From the NCBI RefSeq assembly GCF_024448955.1, contig NZ_JAMOIH010000002.1, positions 248,001-312,000 of the forward strand: 64,000 nt of DNA, written 5' to 3'. This document shows positions 1-9,160 of this stretch, in pieces. Under the pieces are notes generated by a model. That model saw only the letters and a list, made by a program, of their open reading frames with translations, made no database searches and was not told the origin of the DNA. Origin of the DNA: Stutzerimonas stutzeri (GTDB taxonomy: Bacteria; Pseudomonadota; Gammaproteobacteria; Pseudomonadales; Pseudomonadaceae). A program made the translations under genes and the position numbers. Position 1 is the stretch's first letter, and the number at the start of each line of letters is the position of its first letter.

Positions 1-179
1 TTGACCTTCAGGCTCTTCACCACGCCTGCCTTGGGCGCGGGAATTTCCATGCTGGCCTTGTCGGATTCGAGCGTCAGGATGCTCTGGTCGGCTTCGATAC
101 GGTCGCCGACCTTGACGAACAACTCGATTACTTCACCCTCACCGCTGCCGATGTCGGGTACGCGTATGGTTTCACTCAC
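1..179 (-). CDS. aceF: Pyruvate dehydrogenase E2, dihydrolipoyl acetyltransferase (5' part only)
   Basis: Only the first 59 codons are present; the gene runs off the left edge. The reverse strand reads [20 protein letters not shown] and continues with a lipoyl-domain sequence in which the lysine to be lipoylated lies in [10 protein letters not shown]2 passes acetyl groups from E1 to CoA in the cytoplasmic pyruvate dehydrogenase complex. The start is GTG at 179, preceded by an AGGAGAA ribosome-binding site. It begins 27 bases after the aceE stop on the same strand, so the two genes should form an aceEF operon. The N-terminal lipoyl domain makes the family certain; the 2-oxoglutarate version is made unlikely by the adjacent aceE. 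Confidence 0.93.
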   Translation of the reverse strand, partial: MSETIRVPDIGSGEGEVIELFVKVGDRIEADQSILTLESDKASMEIPAPKAGVVKSLKV

Positions 180-206
180 AATAGGTTCTCCTGTGCGCAC
201 GCAGCA

Positions 207-2852
207 TCAGCAATCCAGCGGATTGCGCTTATCGGGGTCGATACCGAACTCGATGATGGCCTCGGCCACGACCTTGCGTTCGATGGCGCCGCGATCAGCG
301 AGTGCCTTGAGTGCGGCGAGAGCAACCCAGCGGCGATCCACTTCAAAGAAGTCGCGCAGCTTGGCGCGCGAATCGCTGCGACCGAAGCCGTCGGTGCCCA
401 GCACCTCGTACTCGCGCGATGGCACCCACTGACGGATCTGGTCGGCGAACAGCTTCATGTAGTCGGTGGAGGCGATCACCGGACCTTCGCGACCTTCCAA
501 ACACTGCTCGACGTAGCTCTTGCGCGGTTCCTCGGTCGGATGCAGGCGATTCCAGCGGTCGACTGCCAGGCCTTCGCGGCGCAGTTCGTTGAAGCTGGTG
601 ACGCTCCAGACATCGGCGCCCACGCCCATCTTCGCCAGCATGTCCACCGCGGCGCGTACTTCGCGCAGGATGGTGCCGCAGCCCAGCAGCTGCACGCGAT
701 GCTTGAAGTCGCCCTTGGCTTCCTCGAGCAGGTACATGCCTTTGATGATGCCGTCCTCTACACCCTGCGGCATAGCCGGCTGCTGGTAGTTCTCGTTCAT
801 CACAGTGATGTAGTAGTAGACGCTTTCCTGCATCTCCATCATCTGATGCATGCCGTGATGCATGATCACTGCCAGCTCGTAGCCGTAGGTGGGGTCGTAG
901 CTGCGGCAGTTGGGGATGGTGCTGGCGAGGATGTGGCTGTGGCCGTCCTCGTGCTGCAGGCCTTCGCCGTTGAGCGTGGTACGCCCGGAAGTGCCGCCCA
1001 GCAGGAAGCCGCGGGTCTGAGCATCACCGGCCGCCCAGGCCAAGTCGCCGATACGCTGGAAGCCGAACATCGAATAGAAGATGTACACCGGCAGCATCGG
1101 CTGGTTGTAGTTGCTGTAGGCGGTACCGGCAGCCATGAACGAGGAGAACGCGCCGGCTTCGTTGAGGCCTTCCTGCAGGATCTGGCCGTCACGCTCTTCG
1201 CGGTAGTACATCACCTGGTCGCGGTCGACCGGCTCGTACAGCTGCCCGACCGGGGAGTAGATGCCGAGCTGGCGGAACATGCCTTCCATGCCGAAGGTAC
1301 GCGCTTCGTCGGCAAGGATCGGCACGATGCGCTTGCCCAGATCCTTGTCCTTGACCAGCTGCGAAAGGATTCGACCGAACGCCATGGTGGTGGAGATTTC
1401 GCGTTCACCGGAGCCGTCGAGTACGGCCTTGAGTGTTTCCAGCGGAGGCGTCGGAATGCTGAAGCTCTTCGGCCGGCGCTGCGGCAGATGACCACCGAGC
1501 TTTTCGCGGCACTTGCGCAGATAGCGCATTTCCGCGCTGTCTTCGGCCGGACGGTAGAACGGCAGCTCTTCGAGTTGCGAGTCGTTGACTGGAATGTCGA
1601 AGCGGTCGCGGAACATCTTCAGGCTGTCGATATCGACTTTCTTGGTGTTGTGGGCGATGTTCTTCGCCTCACCGGCACCGGTGCCGTAACCCTTGATGGT
1701 CTTGGCCAGGATGACCGTCGGCTGGCCCTTGTGGTTGACCGCCTGGTGGTAGGCCGCATAGACCTTGTAGGGGTCGTGGCCACCGCGGTTGAGCTTCCAG
1801 ACTTCCTCGTCGGACATCTTCTCGACGCGCTTGAGCAGCTCCGGATCGGCACCGAAGAAGTGCTTGCGCACGTAGGCGCCGTCCTTTGCCTTGTAGTTCT
1901 GGTACTCGCCGTCGATCGCCTCGTCCATGCGGCGCTGCATGCGACCGTCTTCGTCGGCGGCGAACAGCGGATCCCACAGGCGGCCCCAGACCACCTTGTT
2001 GACGTTCCAGTTGGCGCCTTTGAACACGCCTTCCAGTTCCTGGATGATCTTGCCGTTGCCGCGCACCGGACCGTCCAGGCGCTGCAGGTTGCAGTTGATG
2101 ACGAACACCAGGTTGTCGAGGTTCTCGCGACCGGCCAGGGAAATCGCGCCGAGGGTTTCCGGCTCGTCGCACTCACCGTCGCCGATGAAGCACCAGACGC
2201 GCTGCTTGCCGGCGGGAATGAAGCCGCGGTTTTCCAGGTACTTCATGAAGCGCGCCTGGTAGATCGCGGTGATCGGACCCAGGCCCATGGAAACGGTGGG
2301 GAACTGCCAGAAGTCCGGCATCAGGTGCGGGTGCGGGTAGCTCGAGAGCCCGTGGCCATCGACTTCCTGGCGGAAGTTCAGCATCTGATCTTCGGTCAGG
2401 CGGCCTTCGAGGAAGGCGCGGGCGTAGATGCCGGGAGAGGCATGGCCCTGGTAGTAGATCAGGTCGCCGCCGTGTTCTTCGGTCGGGGCCTGGAAGAAAT
2501 AGTTGAAGCCGATGTCGTACAGGGTCGCGCTGGAGGCGAAGGTGGAGATGTGTCCACCCAGGTCGGGGTCCTTAAGGTTCGCGCGCATCACCATCGCCAG
2601 GGCGTTCCAGCGGACCAGGGAGCGAATGCGACGCTCCATGAACAGGTCGCCGGGCATCTTCGCTTCGCGGGTGACGGGGATGGTGTTGCGGTAGGGCGTG
2701 GTGATGCCGTAGGGCAGGGGTGTGCCGCTACGGGTGGCCAGTTCACCCATCCGGGTCATCAGGTAGTGGGCGCGGTCTTCACCTTCGCGATCGAGTACTG
2801 ACTCGAGGGCGTCCAGCCATTCCTGGGTTTCGACGGGATCGAGATCTTGCAT
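207..2852 (-). CDS. aceE: Pyruvate dehydrogenase E1 component (homodimeric type)
   Basis: The 881-residue protein has the length and sequence of the homodimeric AceE found in gammaproteobacteria. It decarboxylates pyruvate with thiamine diphosphate and acetylates the lipoyl groups of AceF. The ThDP/Mg-binding motif starts with GDGECDEPETLGA near residue 221 and ends in NCN about 30 residues later. The start is ATG at 2852 (MQDLDPVETQEWLDALESVL). The gene is first in an aceE-aceF operon read leftwards and diverges from glnE. The 275-base region upstream holds two similar palindromes that look like operators. Confidence 0.97.
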   Translation of the reverse strand: MQDLDPVETQEWLDALESVLDREGEDRAHYLMTRMGELATRSGTPLPYGITTPYRNTIPVTREAKMPGDLFMERRIRSLVRWNALAMVMRANLKDPDLGGHISTFASSATLYDIGFNYFFQAPTEEHGGDLIYYQGHASPGIYARAFLEGRLTEDQMLNFRQEVDGHGLSSYPHPHLMPDFWQFPTVSMGLGPITAIYQARFMKYLENRGFIPAGKQRVWCFIGDGECDEPETLGAISLAGRENLDNLVFVINCNLQRLDGPVRGNGKIIQELEGVFKGANWNVNKVVWGRLWDPLFAADEDGRMQRRMDEAIDGEYQNYKAKDGAYVRKHFFGADPELLKRVEKMSDEEVWKLNRGGHDPYKVYAAYHQAVNHKGQPTVILAKTIKGYGTGAGEAKNIAHNTKKVDIDSLKMFRDRFDIPVNDSQLEELPFYRPAEDSAEMRYLRKCREKLGGHLPQRRPKSFSIPTPPLETLKAVLDGSGEREISTTMAFGRILSQLVKDKDLGKRIVPILADEARTFGMEGMFRQLGIYSPVGQLYEPVDRDQVMYYREERDGQILQEGLNEAGAFSSFMAAGTAYSNYNQPMLPVYIFYSMFGFQRIGDLAWAAGDAQTRGFLLGGTSGRTTLNGEGLQHEDGHSHILASTIPNCRSYDPTYGYELAVIMHHGMHQMMEMQESVYYYITVMNENYQQPAMPQGVEDGIIKGMYLLEEAKGDFKHRVQLLGCGTILREVRAAVDMLAKMGVGADVWSVTSFNELRREGLAVDRWNRLHPTEEPRKSYVEQCLEGREGPVIASTDYMKLFADQIRQWVPSREYEVLGTDGFGRSDSRAKLRDFFEVDRRWVALAALKALADRGAIERKVVAEAIIEFGIDPDKRNPLDC

Positions 2853-2963
2853 GGCTTGCTCCAGGGCGGAAAGGCTTCCAGAATCGGTTGCCTGCTTCGC
2901 TGCCGGCTTCGTGAGCCGGTGCGTTTATGTTCTTGGATGTTTGCCGGGGGTAGAGCCGGGCTC

Positions 2964-2978
2964 TGTAGTTTTACTACA
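2964..2978. promoter_or_regulatory. Palindromic operator-like site 1 (HexR-like)
   Basis: TGTAGTTTTACTACA is a perfect 6-bp inverted repeat around a 3-base centre, in the aceE-glnE intergenic region. A near copy lies 51 bases away (centre to centre), close to five helical turns. The shape TGTAGT-N3-ACTACA resembles sites I recall for HexR, a regulator of central carbon metabolism; it does not match the ATTGGT-N3-ACCAAT type recognised by enterobacterial PdhR. The palindrome is seen directly; the regulator is inference. Confidence 0.5.
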
Positions 2979-3014
2979 AAACTGCGACTGTTTCAGCCCC
3001 CTATGACATTCTTT

Positions 3015-3029
3015 CGTAGTAAAACTACA
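3015..3029. promoter_or_regulatory. Palindromic operator-like site 2 (HexR-like)
   Basis: CGTAGTAAAACTACA is the partner of the palindrome at 2964-2978, with the perfect inverted core GTAGT-N3-ACTAC. It is 99 bases before the glnE start and 163 bases before the aceE start. Paired sites of this kind suggest cooperative binding of one dimeric repressor, most plausibly controlling aceEF. Confidence 0.48.
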
Positions 3030-3127
3030 ACCGCGACGACTCGGTTTGACGGGCTGACTCGCGCTAAAAGGCTCTAGCCTGGCGCTTTCGCTGTCCTGCT
3101 GCCGACCGCGGCGTAAAGGAACCTTAC

Positions 3128-6073
3128 ATGAGTCTGCCACCGCTGGTTGCATTGCCGACGCCGCTACTGCCATTGGTCAACCGTGCCGAGGAGACGTTCC
3201 TCTCGGCGTTACGCGGCTCGTCGGAGCAGGCTGGCGAGCGCTTCGGCAAATGGCCGACGGAACGCCGCGAGGCATTCGGCAGAGTCTGTGCAGCCAGTGA
3301 CTTCGTCACCGAGCAGGTTAGCCGAGATCACGAAATGCTGCTGGGGCTGGCCGAGTCGGGGCTACTGGAGCGCTCGCTGCGAGCCGGTGAAATGCGCGCG
3401 ATGCTCGCCGAGGCGCTCGCTGGCTGCGAAGGCGAGGATAGCCTGGCGAGGCTGTTGCGGCGTTTTCGCAATCGTCAACAGGTACGAATCATCTGGCGTG
3501 ACGTGACCCGTCAGGCGGATCTGGCTGAAACCTGTGGCGATCTGTCCGACATGGCCGACGCCTGCATCGACCTGGCTTACCAATGGTTGTATGCGCGTCA
3601 CAGCGAGCAGTTCGGGGTGCCGACCGGACGGCGCAGCGGACGGGCGCAGCAGATGGTCGTCCTTGGAATGGGCAAGCTGGGTGCGCACGAACTCAACCTT
3701 TCTTCCGATATCGATCTGATCTTCGGCTATCCCGAGGGTGGAGAAACCGTGGGCGCCAAGCGTTCGCTGGATAATCACGAGTTTTTTCTCCGCCTCGGCC
3801 AGCGTCTGATCAAAGCGCTGGATGCGCCGACCGTCGATGGCTTCGTCTTTCGGGTGGACATGCGCTTGCGGCCGTACGGCTCGTCCGGCGCGCTGGTGCT
3901 GAACTTCAATGCGCTCGAACAGTACTACCAGGACCAGGGCCGCGACTGGGAACGTTACGCCATGATCAAGGCGCGGGTCGTCGCGGGTGATCAGGTGGCG
4001 GGCAAGGAGCTGCTCGACATGCTGCGCCCGTTCGTTTATCGGCGTTACCTGGACTTCTCCGCCATCGACGCGTTGCGCAGCATGAAGCAGCTGATCCAAC
4101 AGGAAGTGCGTCGCAAGGGCGTGGCGGCGAACATCAAGCTGGGTGCTGGCGGTATTCGCGAAGTGGAGTTCGTCGCCCAGGCGTACCAGCTGATACATGG
4201 CGGACGTGATCTGAGCCTGCAGCAGCGCCCGTTACTGAAGGTGCTGGCAACCCTGGCCGGACAGGGCTATCTGCCACCTGCGGCTGTCGAGGAATTGCGC
4301 GAGGGGTATGAATTTCTGCGTTACACCGAGCATGCGCTGCAGGCCATCGACGATCGCCAGACGCAGATGCTTCCGGACAGCCAGACCGACCGCAGCCGGG
4401 TGGCGTTCATGCTCGGCTTCGACAGCTGGGAAGCCTTCCATGAGCGTCTGCTGCACTGGCGTGACCGGATCGACTGGCATTTCCGCCAGGTGATCGCTGA
4501 TCCAGATGAGGATGAAAACGCTGAAGGCGAGGCCTTGGTCGGCGGCGAGTGGCTACCTTTGTGGGAGCAGGACTGGGATGAGGAATTCGCTTGCCGTCAG
4601 CTGACCGAAGCCGGATTTCGCGACGGTCAGGTTGCCTGTCAGCGCCTCGCCGCGCTGCGTAGCGCACAACAGGTGCGAACCATGCAGCGCCTTGGTCGTG
4701 AACGTTTGGATGCATTCATTCCACGGCTGCTGGCGCAGGTGGTCGAGCAGGACGATCCGGACCTGGTGCTGGAGCGAGTGCTGCCGTTGGTCGAGGCGGT
4801 CGCGCGGCGCTCGGCCTATCTCGTACTGCTGACAGAAAACCCCGGTGCGTTGGAACGATTGCTGACGCTTTGCGCGGGCAGCCCCTGGATCGCCGAGCAG
4901 ATCGCGCGTTTTCCGTTGCTGCTCGATGAGTTGCTCAATGCCGGGCGATTGTTTCGCCCGCCGCAGGCCCCGGAGCTGGCCGCCGAGCTGCATGAGCGCC
5001 TGGCGCGCATTCCAGAAGACGACCTGGAGCAGCAGATGGAGGCGCTGCGGCATTTCAAACTGGCGCACCGGCTGCGCGTTGCGGCTTCTGAGATTGCTGG
5101 CACCTTGCCCTTGATGAAGGTCAGCGACTATCTGACCTGGCTCGCCGAAGCGACCCTCGAACAAGTGCTGGCCCTGGCCTGGCGGCACACGGTGGCGCGT
5201 CACGGCCAGCCGCGGCGGGTTGACGGCACGTCCTGCGATCCCTCGTTCGTCATCATCGGTTACGGCAAGGTTGGCGGCATCGAGCTCGGCCATAGCTCCG
5301 ATCTGGATCTGGTGTTCATCCACGACGGCGATCCCAATGCCGAAACCGACGGTGCCAAGCCCATCGATGGCGCGCAATTCTTCACCCGTCTCGGCCAGCG
5401 CATCATCCATCTGCTGACCACCCAGACCACCTCCGGTCAGCTCTATGAAGTCGACATGCGGCTGCGGCCATCCGGCGCTGCCGGATTGTTGGTGAGTTCG
5501 CTGGGTGCCTTCGAGCGCTATCAGACCCAGGAAGCCTGGACCTGGGAGCACCAAGCATTGGTTCGCGCGCGGGTGCTGGTTGGCTGCTCCCAGCTGGCTG
5601 AAGATTTCGAGCGGGTGCGTGCGGCCGTACTGGCCCGGCCGCGCGATCTCGAACAACTGCGCCGTGAGGTCAGCGAGATGCGCAGCAAGATGCGCGACAA
5701 CCTCGGCACGCGCACGACGCAGGCCGGCATGGCTGACAAGGCCTTCGAGGAAGAGGGCGCGTTCGATCTCAAGCACGACGCCGGTGGTATCGTGGATATC
5801 GAATTTATGGTGCAATACGCGGCTTTGGCGTGGTCGCACCAGCATCCGCAACTGCTGCGCTATACCGATAACATCCGCATTCTCGACGGGTTGGAGCAGG
5901 CCGGGTTGATGACCGGCGATGAGGTTCGGTTGCTGCAGGACGCCTACAAGGCCTACCGCGCGGTGGCTCACCGGCAATCACTGCAGAAGCTTCCCGGTGT
6001 GGTGAGTGGGGACCAATTTCATGACGAGCGTCGCGCGGTGATGCGCTTTTGGCGCGAGCTGGGGCTCAGCTGA
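3128..6073 (+). CDS. glnE: Bifunctional glutamine synthetase adenylyltransferase / deadenylylase
   Basis: The 981-residue protein has the two-headed GlnE architecture. The N-terminal nucleotidyltransferase domain (deadenylylase) carries SSDIDLIFGYPEG near residue 194. The C-terminal one (adenylylase) carries SSDLDLVFIHDG near residue 724. Both DxD metal sites are intact. GlnE adds and removes AMP on glutamine synthetase in response to PII signals. The start is ATG at 3128 after AAGGAACCTTAC. It is followed 45 bases later by ilvE on the same strand. Confidence 0.96.
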   Translation: MSLPPLVALPTPLLPLVNRAEETFLSALRGSSEQAGERFGKWPTERREAFGRVCAASDFVTEQVSRDHEMLLGLAESGLLERSLRAGEMRAMLAEALAGCEGEDSLARLLRRFRNRQQVRIIWRDVTRQADLAETCGDLSDMADACIDLAYQWLYARHSEQFGVPTGRRSGRAQQMVVLGMGKLGAHELNLSSDIDLIFGYPEGGETVGAKRSLDNHEFFLRLGQRLIKALDAPTVDGFVFRVDMRLRPYGSSGALVLNFNALEQYYQDQGRDWERYAMIKARVVAGDQVAGKELLDMLRPFVYRRYLDFSAIDALRSMKQLIQQEVRRKGVAANIKLGAGGIREVEFVAQAYQLIHGGRDLSLQQRPLLKVLATLAGQGYLPPAAVEELREGYEFLRYTEHALQAIDDRQTQMLPDSQTDRSRVAFMLGFDSWEAFHERLLHWRDRIDWHFRQVIADPDEDENAEGEALVGGEWLPLWEQDWDEEFACRQLTEAGFRDGQVACQRLAALRSAQQVRTMQRLGRERLDAFIPRLLAQVVEQDDPDLVLERVLPLVEAVARRSAYLVLLTENPGALERLLTLCAGSPWIAEQIARFPLLLDELLNAGRLFRPPQAPELAAELHERLARIPEDDLEQQMEALRHFKLAHRLRVAASEIAGTLPLMKVSDYLTWLAEATLEQVLALAWRHTVARHGQPRRVDGTSCDPSFVIIGYGKVGGIELGHSSDLDLVFIHDGDPNAETDGAKPIDGAQFFTRLGQRIIHLLTTQTTSGQLYEVDMRLRPSGAAGLLVSSLGAFERYQTQEAWTWEHQALVRARVLVGCSQLAEDFERVRAAVLARPRDLEQLRREVSEMRSKMRDNLGTRTTQAGMADKAFEEEGAFDLKHDAGGIVDIEFMVQYAALAWSHQHPQLLRYTDNIRILDGLEQAGLMTGDEVRLLQDAYKAYRAVAHRQSLQKLPGVVSGDQFHDERRAVMRFWRELGLS

Positions 6074-6118
6074 ACTCGTCTGCAAACAGAGCATTTATCG
6101 AATTCCGAGGTGGCAACA

Positions 6119-7042
6119 ATGTCGATGGCCGATCGTGATGGCGTGATCTGGTATGACGGTGAGCTGGTGCAGTGGCGCGATGCGACCACCCATGTGCTGA
6201 CTCACACCCTGCATTACGGCATGGGCGTTTTCGAAGGCGTGCGCGCCTACGATACTCCGGCCGGCACCGCGATCTTCCGCCTGCAGGCCCACACCGACCG
6301 CCTGTTCGATTCGGCGCACATCATGAACATGAAGATGCCGTATTCGAAGGAAGAGATTAACGAGGCGACCCGCGCCGCGGTTCGCGAGAACAATCTGGAA
6401 AGCGCCTACATCCGTCCGATGGTGTTCTACGGAAGCGAAGGCATGGGCCTGCGCGCCAGCGGCCTGAAGGTGCACGTGATCGTCGCCGCCTGGCATTGGG
6501 GCGCCTACATGGGTGATGAGGCGCTGGAAAAGGGCATCAAGGTGCGCACCAGTTCCTTCACCCGTCATCACGTCAACATCAGCATGACCCGCGCCAAGTC
6601 CAACGGCGCCTACATCAACTCCATGCTGGCCCTGCAGGAAGCCATCTCCGGCGGCGCCGACGAGGCGCTGATGCTCGATCCGGAAGGCTACGTCGCCGAA
6701 GGTTCGGGGGAGAACATCTTCATCATCAAGGACGGCGTGATCTACACCCCCGAAGTCACCGCCTGCCTCAACGGCATCACCCGTGGCACCGTGCTGACCC
6801 TGGCTGACGAGCTGGGCATCAAGGTGGTGGAAAAGCGCATCACGCGCGACGAGGTCTATATCGCCGACGAAGCCTTCTTCACCGGCACCGCCGCCGAGGT
6901 CACGCCGATCCGCGAAGTCGATGGCCGCAACATCGGCATCGGCCGCCGTGGCCCGGTCACCGAGCGCATCCAGAAGGCGTACTTCGATCTGGTGTCCGGC
7001 AAGACCGATGCGCATGCCGAATGGCGGACATTGGTCAAGTAA
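6119..7042 (+). CDS. ilvE: Branched-chain amino acid aminotransferase
   Basis: This class IV PLP aminotransferase interconverts Leu, Ile and Val with their 2-oxo acids using 2-oxoglutarate. The 307 residues read MSMADRDGVIWYDGELVQWR at the start. The PLP lysine is in TRAKSNGAYINS (about residue 159), followed by the EGSGENIF and LNGITR cofactor-binding motifs. I chose ATG 6119 because GAGGTGG lies six bases upstream; a GTG at 6110 would add three residues and sits inside that ribosome-binding site. It may be cotranscribed with glnE. Confidence 0.96.
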   Translation: MSMADRDGVIWYDGELVQWRDATTHVLTHTLHYGMGVFEGVRAYDTPAGTAIFRLQAHTDRLFDSAHIMNMKMPYSKEEINEATRAAVRENNLESAYIRPMVFYGSEGMGLRASGLKVHVIVAAWHWGAYMGDEALEKGIKVRTSSFTRHHVNISMTRAKSNGAYINSMLALQEAISGGADEALMLDPEGYVAEGSGENIFIIKDGVIYTPEVTACLNGITRGTVLTLADELGIKVVEKRITRDEVYIADEAFFTGTAAEVTPIREVDGRNIGIGRRGPVTERIQKAYFDLVSGKTDAHAEWRTLVK

Positions 7043-7046
7043 GCCG

Positions 7047-7123
7047 CAAGCTGGAAGCCAGCAGCTGGAAGTGAAGATCACTCCCGCGCTCGCTTCCAGC
7101 TTCAAGCTTATGGCTTCCAGTTT
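7047..7123. repeat. Intergenic inverted repeat of the GCTGGAAGC family
   Basis: The left arm CAAGCTGGAAGCCA plus AGCTGGAAG (7047-7071) is mirrored by CTTCCAGCTT and GGCTTCCAGTTT on the right (7093-7123). The right arm ends exactly one base before the waaF ATG, so waaF has no normal ribosome-binding site. Related sequences occur at 13358-13460, 38338-38426, 39337-39425, 50187-50269, 59951-60036 and 62597-62722. Confidence 0.7.
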
Positions 7124-8158
7124 ATGAATATTCTGATCGTAGGTCCCAGCTGGGTCGGCGACATGGTGATGGCGCAGACGCTGTTCATCTGCCTGAAACA
7201 GCGCCATCCGGATTGCCAGATCGACGTACTGGCGCCGGAGTGGAGTCGTCCGATTCTCGAGCGCATGCCTGAGGTCCGCCAGGCCCTGAGCTTCCCGCTC
7301 GGCCACGGTGTGCTCGATATGACGACCCGGCGCAAGGTTGCGCAGAGCCTGCGCGGCCAGTATGAGCAGGCGATCCTGCTGCCCAATTCGCTGAAATCGG
7401 CACTGGTGCCGTTTTTTGCAGGCATTCCCAAACGCACCGGCTGGCGTGGCGAGATGCGCTTCGGTCTGCTCAACGATATCCGCAAGCTCGACAAGCAGCG
7501 CTATCCGTTGATGATCGAGCGTTTCATGGCGCTGGCCTTCGAGCCGGGCGCCGAGCTGCCCAAGCCCTATCCGAACCCGTCGCTACGCATCGATGCCCAA
7601 AGCCGTGATGCGGCGCTGGTCCGCTTTGGTCTGGGCCTGGATCGACCGGTGCTGGCGCTGTGTCCAGGCGCCGAGTTCGGCGAATCCAAGCGCTGGCCGG
7701 TCGAGCATTTCGCCAAGGTGGCCGAAGCGAAGATCCGCGAAGGCTGGCAGGTCTGGCTGTTCGGCTCGAAGAACGATCACGCGGTGGGTGAAGATATCCG
7801 TCAGCGACTGATTCCCGGATTACGCGAAGAAGCGTTGAACCTCGCGGGTGAAACCAGCTTGGCCGAGGCGATCGATCTGCTGTCCTGTGCCGAAGCCGTG
7901 GTTTCCAATGATTCTGGCCTGATGCATGTGGCCGCCGCGCTCGGCCGCCCGCTGGTGTCGGTCTATGGCTCCACCTCGCCCGCCTTCACGCCGCCATTGT
8001 CCGAGCAGGTCGAAGTCGTCCGTCTGGGCCTGGATTGCAGTCCCTGTTTCGAGCGCACCTGCCGCTTCGGCCACAACAACTGCATGCGCGAGCTCGAGCC
8101 GAATAGGGTGAACGAGGCGCTGGATCGCCTGATCCCCCAGCCGATCGAGGTGCGCTGA
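7124..8158 (+). CDS. waaF: ADP-heptose:LPS heptosyltransferase II
   Basis: The enzyme adds the second L-glycero-D-manno-heptose to the LPS inner core at the inner face of the cytoplasmic membrane. The 344 residues start MNILIVGPSWVGDMVMAQTL, typical of GT9 heptosyltransferases. The C-terminal half has LCPGAEFGESKRWP near residue 180 and SNDSGLMHVAAALGRP near 261, which form the ADP-heptose site. It opens the LPS core operon; waaC follows without a gap. The upstream repeat reaches the start codon and leaves no clear Shine-Dalgarno sequence. Confidence 0.96.
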   Translation: MNILIVGPSWVGDMVMAQTLFICLKQRHPDCQIDVLAPEWSRPILERMPEVRQALSFPLGHGVLDMTTRRKVAQSLRGQYEQAILLPNSLKSALVPFFAGIPKRTGWRGEMRFGLLNDIRKLDKQRYPLMIERFMALAFEPGAELPKPYPNPSLRIDAQSRDAALVRFGLGLDRPVLALCPGAEFGESKRWPVEHFAKVAEAKIREGWQVWLFGSKNDHAVGEDIRQRLIPGLREEALNLAGETSLAEAIDLLSCAEAVVSNDSGLMHVAAALGRPLVSVYGSTSPAFTPPLSEQVEVVRLGLDCSPCFERTCRFGHNNCMRELEPNRVNEALDRLIPQPIEVR

Positions 8159-9160
8159 GTGAGGGTGTTGCTGATCAAGACCTCGTCGCTGGGCGACGTG
8201 GTGCATACGCTCCCAGCGGTGACCGATGCACAGCGCGCGGTTCCCGGCATCCAGTTCGATTGGGTGGTGGAAGAGGGCTTCGCCGAAATCCCCGCCTGGC
8301 ATCCGGCGGTGGCGCAGGTCATCCCAGTGGCGATTCGCCGTTGGCGCAAGCAGCCTCTGCAGACCCTTCGTTCCGGTGAGTGGCAGCGGTTCAAGGCGCG
8401 CCTGCGCGAGACCCGCTACGATCTGGTCATCGATGCCCAAGGTTTGCTTAAAAGCGCCTGGCTGACACGTTACGTCAAGGCGCCGATTGCCGGCCTGGAT
8501 CGTGACTCTGCACGCGAACCGCTGGCCTCGCGCTTTTATGATCGCCGCTACGCTGTGCCGCGTGACCAGCACGCTCTGGAGCGGGTGCGGCAGTTGTTCG
8601 CTCAATCGCTCGGTTATTCCGTGCCCGAGACGATCGCCGACTACGGCCTGGATCGTAACCAGCTGGCGACGCCGGGCGAGGCGCCCTATCTGTTGTTCCT
8701 GCACGGCACAACCTGGCCGAGCAAGCATTGGCCGGAGCAGTACTGGCGTGAACTGGCCGAGCGGATGAGCGAATTCGGTTGGGCGATTCGATTGCCGTGG
8801 GGCAATGCAGACGAAAAAGCGCGTGCCGAACGCATCGCCGATGGCTTGGCTGGCGTGTCGGTGCTGCCCCGGCTGAATCTCGGCGGAATTGCCAAGGTCG
8901 TTGCTGGTGCGCGGGCCTGTGTTGCGGTCGATACAGGCCTCGGTCACCTCGCGGCGGCGCTGGACGTGCCGAGCATCTCGCTTTACGGCCCAACGCTCCC
9001 TGGCCGTGTCGGTGCGTACGGGCGCTCGCAAGTACATCTGTGCGCCAGCGGCCCGAATGCCGGCAAAGGCGATCGTCATAAACCCTGCTTCGACGACCTC
9101 TCGCCCGAGCGCGTCGCAAGCGAACTCAAGGCCCTGTTGCGGTCATCGGGGATGCACTGA
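8159..9160 (+). CDS. waaC: ADP-heptose:LPS heptosyltransferase I
   Basis: WaaC adds the first heptose to Kdo2-lipid A. The 333-residue GT9 protein starts MRVLLIKTSSLGDVVHTLPA, the WaaC signature, and carries VDTGLGHLAAALDVPS near residue 257. The start is GTG directly after the waaF TGA, so translation is probably coupled. Its own stop overlaps the waaG start by one base (TGATG). Product and order match the Pseudomonas waaFCGP operon. Confidence 0.96.
   Translation: MRVLLIKTSSLGDVVHTLPAVTDAQRAVPGIQFDWVVEEGFAEIPAWHPAVAQVIPVAIRRWRKQPLQTLRSGEWQRFKARLRETRYDLVIDAQGLLKSAWLTRYVKAPIAGLDRDSAREPLASRFYDRRYAVPRDQHALERVRQLFAQSLGYSVPETIADYGLDRNQLATPGEAPYLLFLHGTTWPSKHWPEQYWRELAERMSEFGWAIRLPWGNADEKARAERIADGLAGVSVLPRLNLGGIAKVVAGARACVAVDTGLGHLAAALDVPSISLYGPTLPGRVGAYGRSQVHLCASGPNAGKGDRHKPCFDDLSPERVASELKALLRSSGMH

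Noticed and set aside
540..2801. A 753-codon open frame antisense to aceE
   Set aside because: It is a high-GC shadow of aceE, with no family sequence and no ribosome-binding site; aceE is certain.
4553..5977. A 474-codon open frame antisense to glnE
   Set aside because: Shadow frame inside the second half of glnE without any recognisable motif.
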